Below, piece by piece: positions 21,464 to 32,048 of a DNA stretch of 64,000 nt. Both the position numbers and the translations under genes were made by a program. The notes below the pieces were generated by a model. The model had not been told where the DNA came from. It did no database searches and worked only from the letters and a program-made list of their open reading frames with translations. The DNA lies in contig NC_045132.1 of the NCBI RefSeq assembly GCF_007655135.1, positions 7,068,001-7,132,000 on the forward strand. Reading direction: 5' to 3'. This DNA is from Punica granatum (lineage: Eukaryota; Streptophyta; Magnoliopsida; Myrtales; Lythraceae). Within the stretch, counting starts at the first letter, position 1, and each line of letters opens with the position of its first letter.

Positions 21464-21473
21464 ATTTCTTTAA
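21464..21473. repeat. target-site duplication of MULE II, left copy
   Basis: ATTTCTTTAA, identical to 23022-23031. Confidence 0.85.
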
Positions 21474-23021
21474 GGGAGAAAAATAGTAATAGGCCTAAAA
21501 GTTTGTGATTTTTTGAGTTTGAATCCTATGAGTTTGACTTCACAAAAATCAGTCCTAAAATATTTAGAAAAGTGATATATTTGGTTCATTCCATAACCGA
21601 TCGTTAACGATCTCTGACGTGGACATACTGTTAAAAGAATCCCAATTGACCGTTACTCGGTACATGTGGACCAATTATCGCGCGCCACGTCAATAATTCT
21701 TAAAAAAATAAAAAGAACCATATATAAAAAATAGAAAAATGTAAAAAGATTTGAAAATAAATAAAATTTAAAAATATATTAGCATTACTTATAAAATATG
21801 AAAAAATACAAAAAAAATCAGAAAATGGAAAATCATTTGAGATTTTAATAAACTAAGAAAAATATTTAAAAATTAAAATACAAAAAATCAGAAAATGAAA
21901 AAATAATTTGACATTTTTATAAAATAAGAAAAATAATCAAAAATGAAAAAATAATTTGACATTTTTTAGAAGAAAAGAAAAAAAATCGAGGCTTGGATGT
22001 AGAGGGAAGGATGGGACAGGGGAGTCCTTCCAGCTTCCCCTCCCTTCTGGCGAGGTCGACGGGACTCTAGTACCTCCTATGACCTCGCTGGGAGGGAGGG
22101 GAGGCTTGAAGGGCTCCTCCGATCTAGACCTCCCCCATCCTTATTTCTCGAGCCCTAGTCGACCTCGCTAGGATGGAGAAGACTTCGGAAGGGCTCCCAT
22201 GTCTGGCCTTTCCCCCTCATCCCAGCCCCATCGGGATTGGGTCCTCCTTTTTTAATTTATTTTCCTATTTTTCATATTATTTTTTATTTTTATTTTATCC
22301 GTTTTTTATTTTACTTTTGTACATTTTTTCCATTCTTATTTGATCTTTATTTCAATTTAGTTAATTTTGTCATGTTTTTCTTATTTTATAAAAAAATATC
22401 AAATTAATTTTTTTATTTTTTGATTTCTTTGTATTTGCTTTTTTCATTTTTATAAAATATTCAAATTATTCTTCTATATTTTTGAATTATTTCAAACTTT
22501 TTCGTATTTTATAAAAATAACAAAATATTTTTTAATTTTATTTATTTTCAAGTATTTTTTAATTTTTAATTTTTTATTATTTTATAAAAAAATGTCAATT
22601 TATTTTTTCATTTTTCTGATTTTCCTTGTGTTTTGTTTTTAAAATATTTCTCTTATTTTATAAAAATTTCAAATTATCTTTCCCTTTTTTTATATTTTTC
22701 CTATTTTATAAAAATGCCAAAATATTTTTAAATTTTATTTATTTTCAAATCTTTTTACTTTTCTATTATTTATTTTTTATATTTTACTATTTTTTATTAG
22801 ATTTATTATGGTTTTGTTATTTTTTTTCCTTTGCGCACAATGGTTAGTTCACGTGTATCAACCAACGACTAGCAGAGATTCTTTTAATGGTTGGTCGGTT
22901 ATGAAATGGGCCAAATTTATCACTTTTCTAAGCATTTTAGGATTGGTTCTTACAAGGTCAAACTTATAGGACTCAAACTTAAAAAATCGTAAACTTTTAG
23001 GACCATTTCTATCTTTCTCCC
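21474..23021. mobile_element. non-autonomous Mutator-like element II
   Basis: It begins GGGAGAAAAATAG and ends CTATCTTTCTCCC, and is flanked by the exact direct repeat ATTTCTTTAA at 21464-21473 and 23022-23031. The terminal inverted repeats run about 200 bp (for example CCTAAAAGTTT, GTCCTAAAATATTTAGAAAA and AACCGATC against their complements at the right end). The interior is very AT-rich, with repeated TTTTATAAAAT-type motifs in both arms, around a GC-rich block (about 21985-22250). There is no transposase. TIR motifs are shared with MULE I. Confidence 0.85.
21985..22250. other. GC-rich core of MULE II, possible captured sequence
   Basis: A sharp composition island within an otherwise about 80% AT element. 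It contains two related halves (GGCGAGGTCGACGGGACTC and a GTCGACCTCGCTAGGATGG inverted counterpart). I recognise no protein in it. Capture from host DNA is an inference from base composition. Confidence 0.4.
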
Positions 23022-23031
23022 ATTTCTTTAA
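23022..23031. repeat. target-site duplication of MULE II, right copy
   Basis: ATTTCTTTAA, identical to 21464-21473. Confidence 0.85.
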
Positions 23032-24200
23032 AATGCTTCCTCAATTGTGATGTTGAATCTTCGCAACAATGGCATGATCAGGTGGGATTCCTTTTGAGGT
23101 TGGTTCTATCATTCTCACAATTACTTTTCTTGAGATATGCCTCGTATTCAACGGTAATAAGATTGGACGAAAAATGAGGGGACGAGATCTCAAATTCTGC
23201 TGAGATTACATTTCGTATTTTGTAAGGATTTCGTTTTAAATATTGGAAATTACCTCTAGGGAATACTAGAAATAATTTTACAATATTTTTAGAATATTTT
23301 AAAGGGAAAATATCCTATAATAATGGTAGGATATCTTTGCGACATTGGGATCGATAGTTTCACGAAGGAAAAATTCAAAAATTTTCCTAATCGTGAAGCC
23401 AATCCCAAGAGCTATTAGAAGAATAGAACAGATAAAGCATACTTAATTGCAATCTTATTGCGATGTGTTGATCCCCGTTCGTTAACTTAACGCTCCATAT
23501 GTCACGCCTCTACGGGTATCTACACTGATTGAGTCGATTGGTCTTCGAGATTGACGGTTCTAGTGGCCAAATATGAAGAAAACACCGATACGATATCTAA
23601 AATTTTTGGAACTATTGGTTTTCCATATATACACACACACACACATATCTATATATATGCATATATATCGACACATGAAGCTCACCCATGCAAGGTGGCC
23701 ATGCATGTTGGGCTATAGGTGACTATGCATGGGAAGGCCTCATGGTCTCCCAGTGATCGGCCATGGAGGTCAAGTGGTACCCATTTCGAGCATCAATCCC
23801 CAGCTCCTCATCATCTGATCCTTTCACATGCCCCATGACATTAATTAAACACTTTCATTCATTACATGATTAGCATTTATTAACTTAACCTATTGCATTA
23901 AATAAAGAATGCACTACCATAGTTACCCATAATTTTTCAAATTGCCACCACGTTTGCCCCTCAAACATTTTTGCCACCAATCGGCCATAAACGTTTGTAA
24001 TTTGTCTAACAATCTTGCCCTTTCGTTAACTATCCTAACAAAAACATGACATGGCATCACACGTGCAGATAACGGCGTTAAGGAAGCTAATTTTTTATCT
24101 TCAAAAACACAACAACATCAAATGACAGCGTTCGAGTATGTCCTAAAACTCTCATACGACACCATCTCTTCCTCCCCCTTTCCCTTTCCCTCCTAACTGA
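23032..24200. other. intergenic with (CA)n/(TA)n tract
   Basis: Contains a dinucleotide tract at about 23628-23670 (ACACACACACACA followed by TATATATATG). No gene recognised. Sequence around 23940-24080 resembles the wordy TIRs of MULEs (TTGCCACCACGTTTGCCCC), but no partner end was found. Confidence 0.35.
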
Positions 24201-24376
24201 AACAGTAATTTCGATTAAAAACCCTAACCAGGCAAAATCTCCCAAATTTTCCTTTCACAAGTACGAAGACGGAGAAATTGGAGATCTCAATGAGTTCAGA
24301 CTCTTAATCGCACTCACGGTGGCCCAATACAGGTGGTGCGGATGATCTTTTTGTCGCAAGTGAGACCCATTACCCA

Positions 24377-24747
24377 TTGAGCACAAGTTATAGCCATAGT
24401 TCCAGCTTAATTGGAGCCCCATCAATCTTTTGCAATTGCGGGGCAAGAGCTGTGAAGATGACTTCTAAGACTAAAGCAAACCCTAGAAGAGCATTTTATA
24501 GATTTCCATTTTGGAAGCATGAAATGAGGAAGTGTGACTACTTTCAATGGGAAGATCAACTGGAAAACCTCATCGATGATTTTTAAGGAGTAGGGGTTGA
24601 TTGGTCGTCTAAGTAGGAGGAATAACTCCATTGAGAAACAGCTGCATAAACTTAGGATTTTTTGTTACATTTTGGGAATGTTGTTTGTGTTTATCATTTT
24701 GCTAGTGTACCTGCTAGTACAAGTGAAGTGTGGCTGTGTTTAGTAGT
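24377..24747 (+). pseudogene. GRF-type zinc-finger protein, frameshifted
   Basis: The first frame (24377-24586) contains a GRF zinc-finger core: CNCGARAVKMTSKTKANPRR followed by AFYRFPFWKHEMRKCDYFQW. The family pattern is C-x-C-G .. T..N.GR.F..C .....C.FF.W. Here the third cysteine position reads Phe and GRF reads RAF. After a stop, a second frame (about 24617-24745) continues with a basic coiled segment (RRNNSIEKQLHKLRIF) and a hydrophobic membrane-like stretch (ILGMLFVFIILLVYLLV). This matches the usual layout of small plant GRF-finger proteins (finger, coiled coil, C-terminal membrane anchor). One frameshift and the lost cysteine suggest a pseudogene. The function of the family is unknown. 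Confidence 0.6.
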
Positions 24748-25019
24748 AATTGTTAACTTAGAAAGAGTTGGTGTTATTAGAAAGAGTTGGTGTTACTGTT
24801 GAGGTTGGCAAAGCTGTTTAGGATTGTTTATGATGGTTGGAAGTTGCTGTGCATTTTGATGTTATTGTTTGAAGCAACTCATATGATGTTCAAAACAAAT
24901 TCACTTGCCGGATACTTGGTAGACGGCTGTCGGGCCATGTTAGACCTTATGAGTCGCTCTGCTAGAGTAGTCTCTACGATTGGTGGCTAATCGTGGTCAT
25001 TGTCATCTGGCTCGCCTAT
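24748..25019. other. short intergenic stretch
   Basis: Contains two adjacent copies of TTAGAAAGAGTTGGTGTTA (near 24760-24795). Nothing else recognised. Confidence 0.35.
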
Positions 25020-25021
25020 AC

Positions 25022-25708
25022 CTTTTGATCATCTTGAACTTCTCATTCATCCTGCTCGAGGGTTGATCTAGGAAGAACTATATTTGTATTGATATTCTCA
25101 TCCTTGTGCTGGGGCACTGACTCCCGTGACTTATCGATATCCTTTATAGTCTGGTCCTCCACAAACACAACATCGTGACTTTTAATGAGCTCTTTCTCAA
25201 CAGGATCATAGAACCTGTATCCGAACTCATCCTGGCCATAACCGACGAAGACACACTGCTTCGTCTTCACGTTGAGCTTGGACCTCTCATCTTAGGGAAT
25301 GTGCACTAACGTCTTACATCCAAAGACTTGCAAGTGATCATAAGAAACATCCTTGCCCATCTAAACTCTATTTGGTACATCAAAATCCAAAGGAACACAT
25401 GGCGAAAGATTCAATACGTGTGCAGCAGCACTCAAGGCTTCATACTAAAAGGGCTTTGAGAGTTTTGTTTGTGATAGCAAACATCTCACTCGCTTAACCA
25501 ATGTCCTGTTCATCCTCTAAGCTAGCCCATTCAACTGAAGTGTCTTTGGCAGTATCTTCTGATGTTGAATACCTTGCTACTTGTAATATTCATCAAAGGG
25601 CCTTATATATTCACCTCCATTATCTGTGTGAATGCACTTCAGCTTCCTCTAGATCTCTTTCTCAACTGCAAGCTGGAATTGCCTGAACACGTCCAAGACT
25701 TGATCTGA
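25022..25708 (-). pseudogene. copia II integrase C-terminal part
   Basis: The minus strand reads SDQVLDVFRQFQLAVEKEI directly after the gypsy block. After frame changes it reaches the integrase C-terminal hallmark KTKQCVFVGYGQDEFGYRFY plus DVVFVEDQTI (25043-25270). It resembles Tnt1-type copia polyproteins. The sequence stops at about 25020 before any RT motif. Confidence 0.8.
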
Positions 25709-26380
25709 TAGGGTTGAGCCGGACTTCGAGCATGAGGAAAAGTTGCATATTTCTACCGGACCGGTCACCAGAGCACATGCCAAGAAATTGGAGCAAGCCT
25801 TGTAGAACTTATGGACGCATATTCGGGAAGAGGTACACAGTTCGAGAGACGAACAAGTCGACTCGGGGCTGATTTTGGTCATCAAAAGTGCTGGACCTCA
25901 TCAATACACATCGGGGAATTAAAGGATGACCACAACTACCTCAAATCTGGTTGGAATGCCTTCTAGAAGATGGCCACCAACATTTGGCCGAATTTTCAAC
26001 CAAACATTAATGACCACTCTTGTTGGTTGACTTATTCAATCTTTTTCTCTTTTCCTATGCTAGGAACTTGTGCTTTCCTTAGTTGTCTTCAAATTACAAG
26101 AGCATTATAAGATCTTCCTTAAGTTATTTTTTTCAGAACTTTCTGCCATTTTCTAACTTGTGTGAGAGATATTCTCCAAATTGTTCTTGTTGAACTTATG
26201 CTTCAAGGGTTGCAAGTCCATTATTTGTAGTTCTTAAGTTTCGTATAATATTGGTTTCTAGCTCTACATAGCTACGGGGTCAATATTCCACCCTTCTAAA
26301 TCTTTATCTAGGATGATCCGGGATTTGATTCCATATTATTGTTGCTGGGTTCCACGACGGGTTTTACGGGGTTCGCATCA
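25709..26380 (+). repeat. gypsy 5' LTR
   Basis: About 672 bp, starting TAGGGTTGAGCCGGACT (TGGGG.. in the 3' copy) and ending GTTCGCATCA just before the primer-binding site. Confidence 0.85.
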
Positions 26381-26382
26381 TT

Positions 26383-26394
26383 TGGTATCAGAGC
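26383..26394 (+). other. gypsy primer-binding site
   Basis: TGGTATCAGAGC, complementary to initiator Met-tRNA, two bases inside the 5' LTR. Confidence 0.9.
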
Positions 26395-27037
26395 TTAGGC
26401 TCCAAATCGAGGTTTCATCTATCCTTGTTCTTTCCTTGTTCATCATTCTGGAATTTTTAGAACTATCTTCCATTTCTATCCTTTCCATTTAGTCTTGTCT
26501 AATTTGTTCATAGCTATCTAAAAAAAAAGAAAAAAGAAAACGATCTGAAGTGGGCAAAGAATTTATTGAACAATTTGTTGTCTTTGTGTTGTAATTAATC
26601 TGTGGTGAATTAGATTGATTGATTGTTTCACTGATTACACTGGCCTTAAGCTGATCTGTCATAGTTGCTCTCATTTTGTTTTTTCTCTGATCGTATTTGT
26701 GTCCATTCCATCTTTGATTCGTCCGGGCTCATTCATTTCACATACGTCTTGTCCATTCATATCTCTTTGCTTCTTTACTACTTGGAACTGATATTATAAG
26801 TGGCTTGAGCGAACAAGTAATTTCCTCAAGGACTTGTAATTAGATTGCTTAGTTCCTCTAGAACTTTGTGGAGAAATCTACAAGAGGAAAAAGGCAAGAG
26901 CGGGTGAGATCATCAGAGGGTAAAAGACATTGTATCCAGTGAAATACGAGAGTTTGTGTGACATCGATTTAAGAGTAAACACGTGAGGGAGTGATTGTGA
27001 GGTCCTTTTATTCTAACATTTCTTTACAGATTTCAAC

Positions 27038-28270
27038 ATGTCACAAGAAAATAGCGGGGGACTTGAACAAAGCAGTGGAGGGCCTGATCAGAGCACAATC
27101 ATTCGGGCTATGCAACAATAATTTGAGCGAATGAACATGGTGCTCAATACGATCAATGATCGGTTGGAGAGGCACGATGAGCAGATTGACCAGTTGCGAC
27201 AAATTCCCAATTAGCAACCGAGGAGGAACAATAACCGACAGTCGGCACCTACTATTGATCCATTTGATGACCACGAGGAGGGATCCTATGATGATAAGGA
27301 TGATGTGTCTTCCATTGCTACAATGAGAAGAGGTCGAGGAGCAAGGGCTGAAAGGCCATGACGCAGACGTGGGAGGCGCCAAGAAAGAGACATCATTGAT
27401 CGTAATATGGGGTCCATCAAGCTAATCATTCCTTCGTTCCAAGGCAAGAACGATCCCGATGTTTACATCGAATGGGAAAAGAAGGTTGAGCTGGTTTTCG
27501 ATTGTCACAACTACTCCGAGGAAAAGAAGGTGAAGTTTGCAACTGTGGCATTCATCAACTATGCCATAGTTTGGTGGGATCAATTGACGGTCAGTAGACG
27601 CCAAAATGGGGAGCGACCTATTGACAATTGGGAGGACATGAAAGCTGTCATGCGGAAGAGGTTTGTCCCATCCCATTACTACCGGGATTTATACTTGAAG
27701 CTGCAGAATCTTAAGTAAGGGTCTAAGACCGTGGAGGAGTACCACAAGGAGATGAAGATTGCCATAATTCGCGCCAATGTTGATGAGGACCGAGAGGCAA
27801 CCATGGCTTGGTTCATTGGTGGACTCAATTGGGAGATTGCCAATATTGTGGAGCTGCACCATTATGTAGAGCTTAAAGAATTGGTATACATGGCTATGAA
27901 GGTTGAGAGGCAGCTCAAGAAGGGGGGACGATCGTCATCCAGATTCGAATCCTCTAATTCGAATTCGAAGTGAACTTCCAAGTTTGAAGGGGCTGGACCT
28001 AAATGGGCTGGTTTGAAGTAAGAGGAGAAGGCCAAGGGAGACAAGTCCTCAGCCAAGCCATCATCTGATTCTAAGGAGAAGGGTAACTCTTCTTCCCAAC
28101 CTCAAAGAAACCGTGATATAAAGTACTTTCATTGTTTGGGTTCTGGTCATTATGCTTCTCAATGCCCGAACAAAAGAGCCATGATTATGTTAGATAATGG
28201 GGAGATTGAAAGTGCAGATGAGCATGTGAGGACACGGACTCTATACCATCACTTGAAGATGCAGATGATG
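27038..28270 (+). pseudogene. gypsy gag with zinc knuckle
   Basis: One frame from the ATG at 27038 holds a gag protein: an acidic and RG-rich N-terminus, then the retrotransposon gag domain (IPSFQGKNDPDVYIEWEKKV; WWDQLTVSRRQNGERPIDNW; MKAVMRKRFVPSHYYRDLYL). The CCHC knuckle YFHCLGSGHYASQCPN near 28130 has its first Cys replaced. The frame is closed by at least five stops (near 27121, 27211, 27361, 27718 and 27973). Most look like CAA, CAG or CGA codons changed to TAA, TAG or TGA. It cannot produce a complete capsid protein. Confidence 0.82.
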
Positions 28271-28419
28271 TGGAGCATGCTGTATCGAGTTAAACTCTTA
28301 TTGTTTTGAGAGCTTTACATGTACAGGCCAAAGAAGATGGTGATGAGCTACAAAGAGATAACATTTTCTACACTCGATGCCACGTGAAGGATCGAGTATG
28401 TGGACTGATTATTGATGAA

Positions 28420-30780
28420 GGATGTGTGTGGATTGTCGAGCTGTGAATAAGATAACGGTAAAGTATCGCTATCATATTCCTCGATTGAATGATATGCTTG
28501 ATGAATCGCATGGTTCCACTATATTTTCTAAGATTGATTTGAAGAGTAGGTACCATCAAATTCGCATGAAAGAAGGAGACGAGTGAAAAATAGCATTTAA
28601 AACCAAGAGTGGATTGTATGAGTGGTTAGTGATGCCATTTAGATTGACTAATGCACCAAGCACGTTTATGCGCCTTATGGATCATGTCTTGCGTGCTTAC
28701 ATTGAAAAATTTGTTGTTGTTTACTTTGATTATATTCTGATTTATAGCAAGACTGAACATGATCATATAGATCATTTGAGGTGTGTTCTTGAGGTGCTGA
28801 GGTAGGAGAAGTTGTATGCTAACCTTAAGAAGTGTGAATTTTTCTTGGAAAGTGTTGTTTTTCTTGGTTTTGTTGTAAGTTCCAAGGGTATGGAAGTGGA
28901 TGAAAAGAAGGTGAAAGCAATCCGGGAATGGCCTACACCCACTACCATTGCTGAGGTCCGAAATTTCCATGGCCTTGCTAGATTTTATCGAAAATTTGTG
29001 CGCAATTTTAGCACAATAGTTGCTCCTTTGACCGAGATCATCAAGAATGAAGTTAGCTTTAGATGAGGCAAGGAGCAAGAGAAGGCATTCAATACCTTGA
29101 AAGAAAAGCTAAGTTTAGTTCCTTTACTGATTTTACCAGACTTTTCTAAACCTTTTGAAATCGAATGCGATACTTCCGGTATTGGTATAGGTGTCGTCTT
29201 TATGCAAGAGAAGAGGCCTATTGCTTACTTCAGTGAGAAGTTTAACGGGGCTGCGTTGAACTACTCTACATATGACAATGAGCTCTATGCTTTGGTGAGG
29301 ACTTTGGAGACATGGCAGCATTACTTGTGGTTCAAGGAGTTGATCATTCACACCGACCATGAGTCCTTGAAGCATTTAAAGGGTCAAAACAAGCTGAATC
29401 GAAGGCACACACGTTGGATCGAGTTCATCGAGATGTTTCCCTATGTGATTCAATACAAGAAATGTAAGGAAAATGTAGTGGCCGATGCCTTATCCCGCAA
29501 GTATACTCTTATCTCAACTCTTGATGCTAAGCTTTTGGGATTTGAATATATCAAAGAGTTATACTTGCATGATTATGATTTTAAGGAAGTCTTTTCTAAA
29601 TGTGAAAAATGGGCATTTGACAAGTTTTATAGGCATGAGGGGTATTTGTTTCGTGAGAACAAGCTATGTATTCCACAAAGTTCCATGCAAGAGTTGCTTG
29701 TTGGGGAAGCCCATAGGGGAGGTTTAATGGGGCATTTTGGTATGGCTAAGACCTTAGATGTTTTGAGAGAGCATTTCTTTTGGCCACATATGAAGCGAGA
29801 TGTTGAAAGGATCTGTCTTAGGTGTGTCACGTGTAAGAAAGCTAAGTCTAAGATTCAACCTCATGGACTTTACATGCCTTTGCCTGTTCCTAGTCATCCA
29901 TGGACCGATGTATCAATGGATTTTGTTTTGGGTTTGCCTAGCACTAAGAATGGTAAGGATTCTATCTTTGTAGTAGTGAATCGTTTTTCAAAGATGACTC
30001 ATTTTATTCATTGTAAAAAAGACGGATGATGCTACTCATGTGGCGGATATTTTCTTTAGGGAAGTAGTGCGTTTGCATAGCATTCCTAGAACCATTGTAA
30101 GTGATCGTGATGTTAAGTTCTTAAGTCACATTTGGCATGTTTTGTGGGGTAAATTGGGAACAAAGCTATTGTTTTCTACCACTTGCCACCCATAAACTGA
30201 TGGGCAAACAGAGGTTGTGAATCGAACCTTAGGAACTTTGCTGCGAGCTGTTATTAAAACGAACTTGAAAAGTTGTGAAGATTGCATTCCATTCATTGAG
30301 TTTGCATATAATCGGGCCATGCATTCTTCTACTAAGTTTTCTCCCTTTGAGGTTGTTTATGGCTTTAATCCACTAACCACATTTGATTTAACTCCATTGC
30401 CTATTGGTGAGATTGTTAGCCTTGATGAAAAGCGTAAGGCAAAATGGTGAAGAAGATCCATAAAGAGGCAAGGAACCACATCTTGCACAAGAACGAGCAA
30501 GTTGCCACTCGAGCCAATAAGTGAAGAAAGCATGTCACTTTCGAACCAGGAGATTGGGTTTGGGTTCATTTCAGGAAGGAAAGGTTTTCAAGACAAAGGA
30601 AATCAAAGCTGAATCTACGAGAAGATGGACCATTCCAAGTCTTAGAAAAGATTAATGATAATGCATACAAGCTCGATTTGCCGGGTGAGTATCAAGTGAG
30701 TTCTACATTTGATGTTTCTGATCTTTCTCCCTTTGATATGGGCGCAGATTCGAGGACGAATCCTTTTGAAGAAGGGGGGA
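28420..30780 (+). pseudogene. gypsy pol: RT, RNase H, integrase
   Basis: RT begins with [20 protein letters not shown] and [18 protein letters not shown]. The catalytic box reads YFDYILIY, so the second Asp of YFDD is Tyr (codon 28731-28733). The RNase H region follows ([55 protein letters not shown]), mostly in the open 310-codon stretch 29097-30029. Integrase has the H2C2 region ([20 protein letters not shown]) and DDE core ([13 protein letters not shown], then TIVSDRD and [13 protein letters not shown]). It is split by a frameshift near 30020 and another near 30450. The C-terminal part (KLDLPGEYQVSSTFDVSDLS) runs up to and into the LTR. Confidence 0.85.
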
Positions 30781-30784
30781 ATAA

Positions 30785-31440
30785 TGGGGTTGAGCCGGAC
30801 TCCGAGCATGCGGCCAAGTTGCATATTTCTACCGGACTGGTCACCATAGCACATGCCAAGAAATTGGAGCAAGCCTTGCAGAACTTATGAACGCATATTC
30901 GGGAAGAAGTACGCAGTTAGAGAGACGAACAAGTCGACTCGGGGTTGATTTTGGTTATCAAAAGTGCTGGACCTCATCAGTACACATCGGGGCATTAAAG
31001 GATTATCACAACTACCTCAAATCTGGTTGGAATGCCTTCTAAAAGGTGGCCACCAACATTTGGCCGAATTTTCAACCAAACATTAATGACCACTCTTGTT
31101 GGTTGACTTATTCAATCTTTTTCTCTTTTCCTATGCTAGGAACTTGTGCTTTCATTAGTTGTCTTTAGATTACAAGAGCATTATAAGCTCTTCTTTAGGT
31201 TATTTTTTTCAGAACTTTCTGCCATTTTCTAACTTGTGTGAGAGATATTCTCCAAATTGTTCTTGTTGAATTTATGCTTCAAGGGTTGCAAGTCGATTAC
31301 TTGTAGTTCGTAAGCTTCGTATAATATTGGTTTCTAATTCTACATAGCTACGGGTCAATATTCCACCATTCGAAATCTCTATCTTGGACGATTCGGGATT
31401 TGATTACATATTATTGTTGCTGGGTTTCGCGATAATTTGG
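30785..31440 (+). repeat. gypsy 3' LTR, truncated at its end
   Basis: Same orientation and sequence as 25709-26380, with scattered differences. It lacks the last part of the LTR: after GTTGCTGGGTTTCGCGATAA it abuts an inverted LTR copy. Confidence 0.85.
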
Positions 31441-32048
31441 AATCAAGCAACAATAATATGTTATCAAATCCCGGATCGTCCAAGATAGAGATTTCGAAGG
31501 GTGTAATATTGACCCCGTAGCTATATAGAGCTAGAAACCAATATTATATGAAGCTTAAGAACTACAAGTAATCGACTTGCAACCCTTGAAGCATAAGTTC
31601 AACAAGAACAATTTGGAAAGTTCTGAAAAAAATAACCTAAGGAAAGCTTATAATGCTCTTGTAATCTGAAAACAACTAAAGAAAGTACAAGTTCCTAGCA
31701 TAGGAAAAGCGAAAAACATTGAATAAGTCAACCAACAAGAGTGATCATTAATGTTTGGTTGAAAATTCGGTCAAATGTTGGTAGCCATCTTCTAGAAGGC
31801 ATTCCAACCAGATTTGAAGTAGTTGTGATAATCCTTTAATGTCCCGATGTGTACTGATGAGGTCCAGCACTTTTGATGACCAAAATCAGCCCCAAGTCGA
31901 CTTGTTCGTCTCTCGAACTGCGTGCCTCTTCTCGAATATGCGTCCATAAGTTCTGCAAGGCTTGCTCCAATTTCTTGGCACATGCTATGGTGACCGGTCC
32001 GGTAGAAATATACAACTTGTCCTCATGCTCGGAGTTCGGCTCAACTTA
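31441..32048 (-). repeat. extra gypsy LTR in inverted orientation
   Basis: The reverse complement of the same LTR, ending at the copia integrase junction (LTR start TAAGTTGAGCC on the minus strand at 32048). With the 3' LTR it makes a head-to-head palindrome of about 600-bp arms with only a short unpaired centre near 31425-31445. Confidence 0.88.

Larger units (their letters stand above)
25709..31440 (+). mobile_element. Ty3/gypsy retrotransposon with 5' and 3' LTRs
   Basis: A 5' LTR (25709-26380), a Met-tRNA primer-binding site (26383-26394), gag, RT, RNase H, integrase, a polypurine tract (GAAGAAGGGGGGA before 30785) and a direct 3' LTR (30785 to about 31440). Pol order RT-RNaseH-integrase is Ty3/gypsy. 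Protease and the first part of RT are missing or unrecognisable between about 28270 and 28420. Many in-frame stops make it defective. It lies inside copia II integrase, on the opposite strand. Confidence 0.88.

Noticed and set aside
23940..24080. Candidate terminal inverted repeat around the GRF-finger gene
   Set aside because: The wording resembles MULE ends, but no inverted partner was found between 24600 and 25020, so no element is claimed.
30678..30890. Small plus-strand frame crossing into the gypsy LTR
   Set aside because: It is the C-terminal end of integrase running into the LTR, not a separate gene.
25709..32048. CRISPR-like, phage-like or other prokaryotic defence arrays
   Set aside because: The direct and inverted repeats here are LTRs. 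The window has plant introns and retroelement proteins, and no short regularly spaced repeats.
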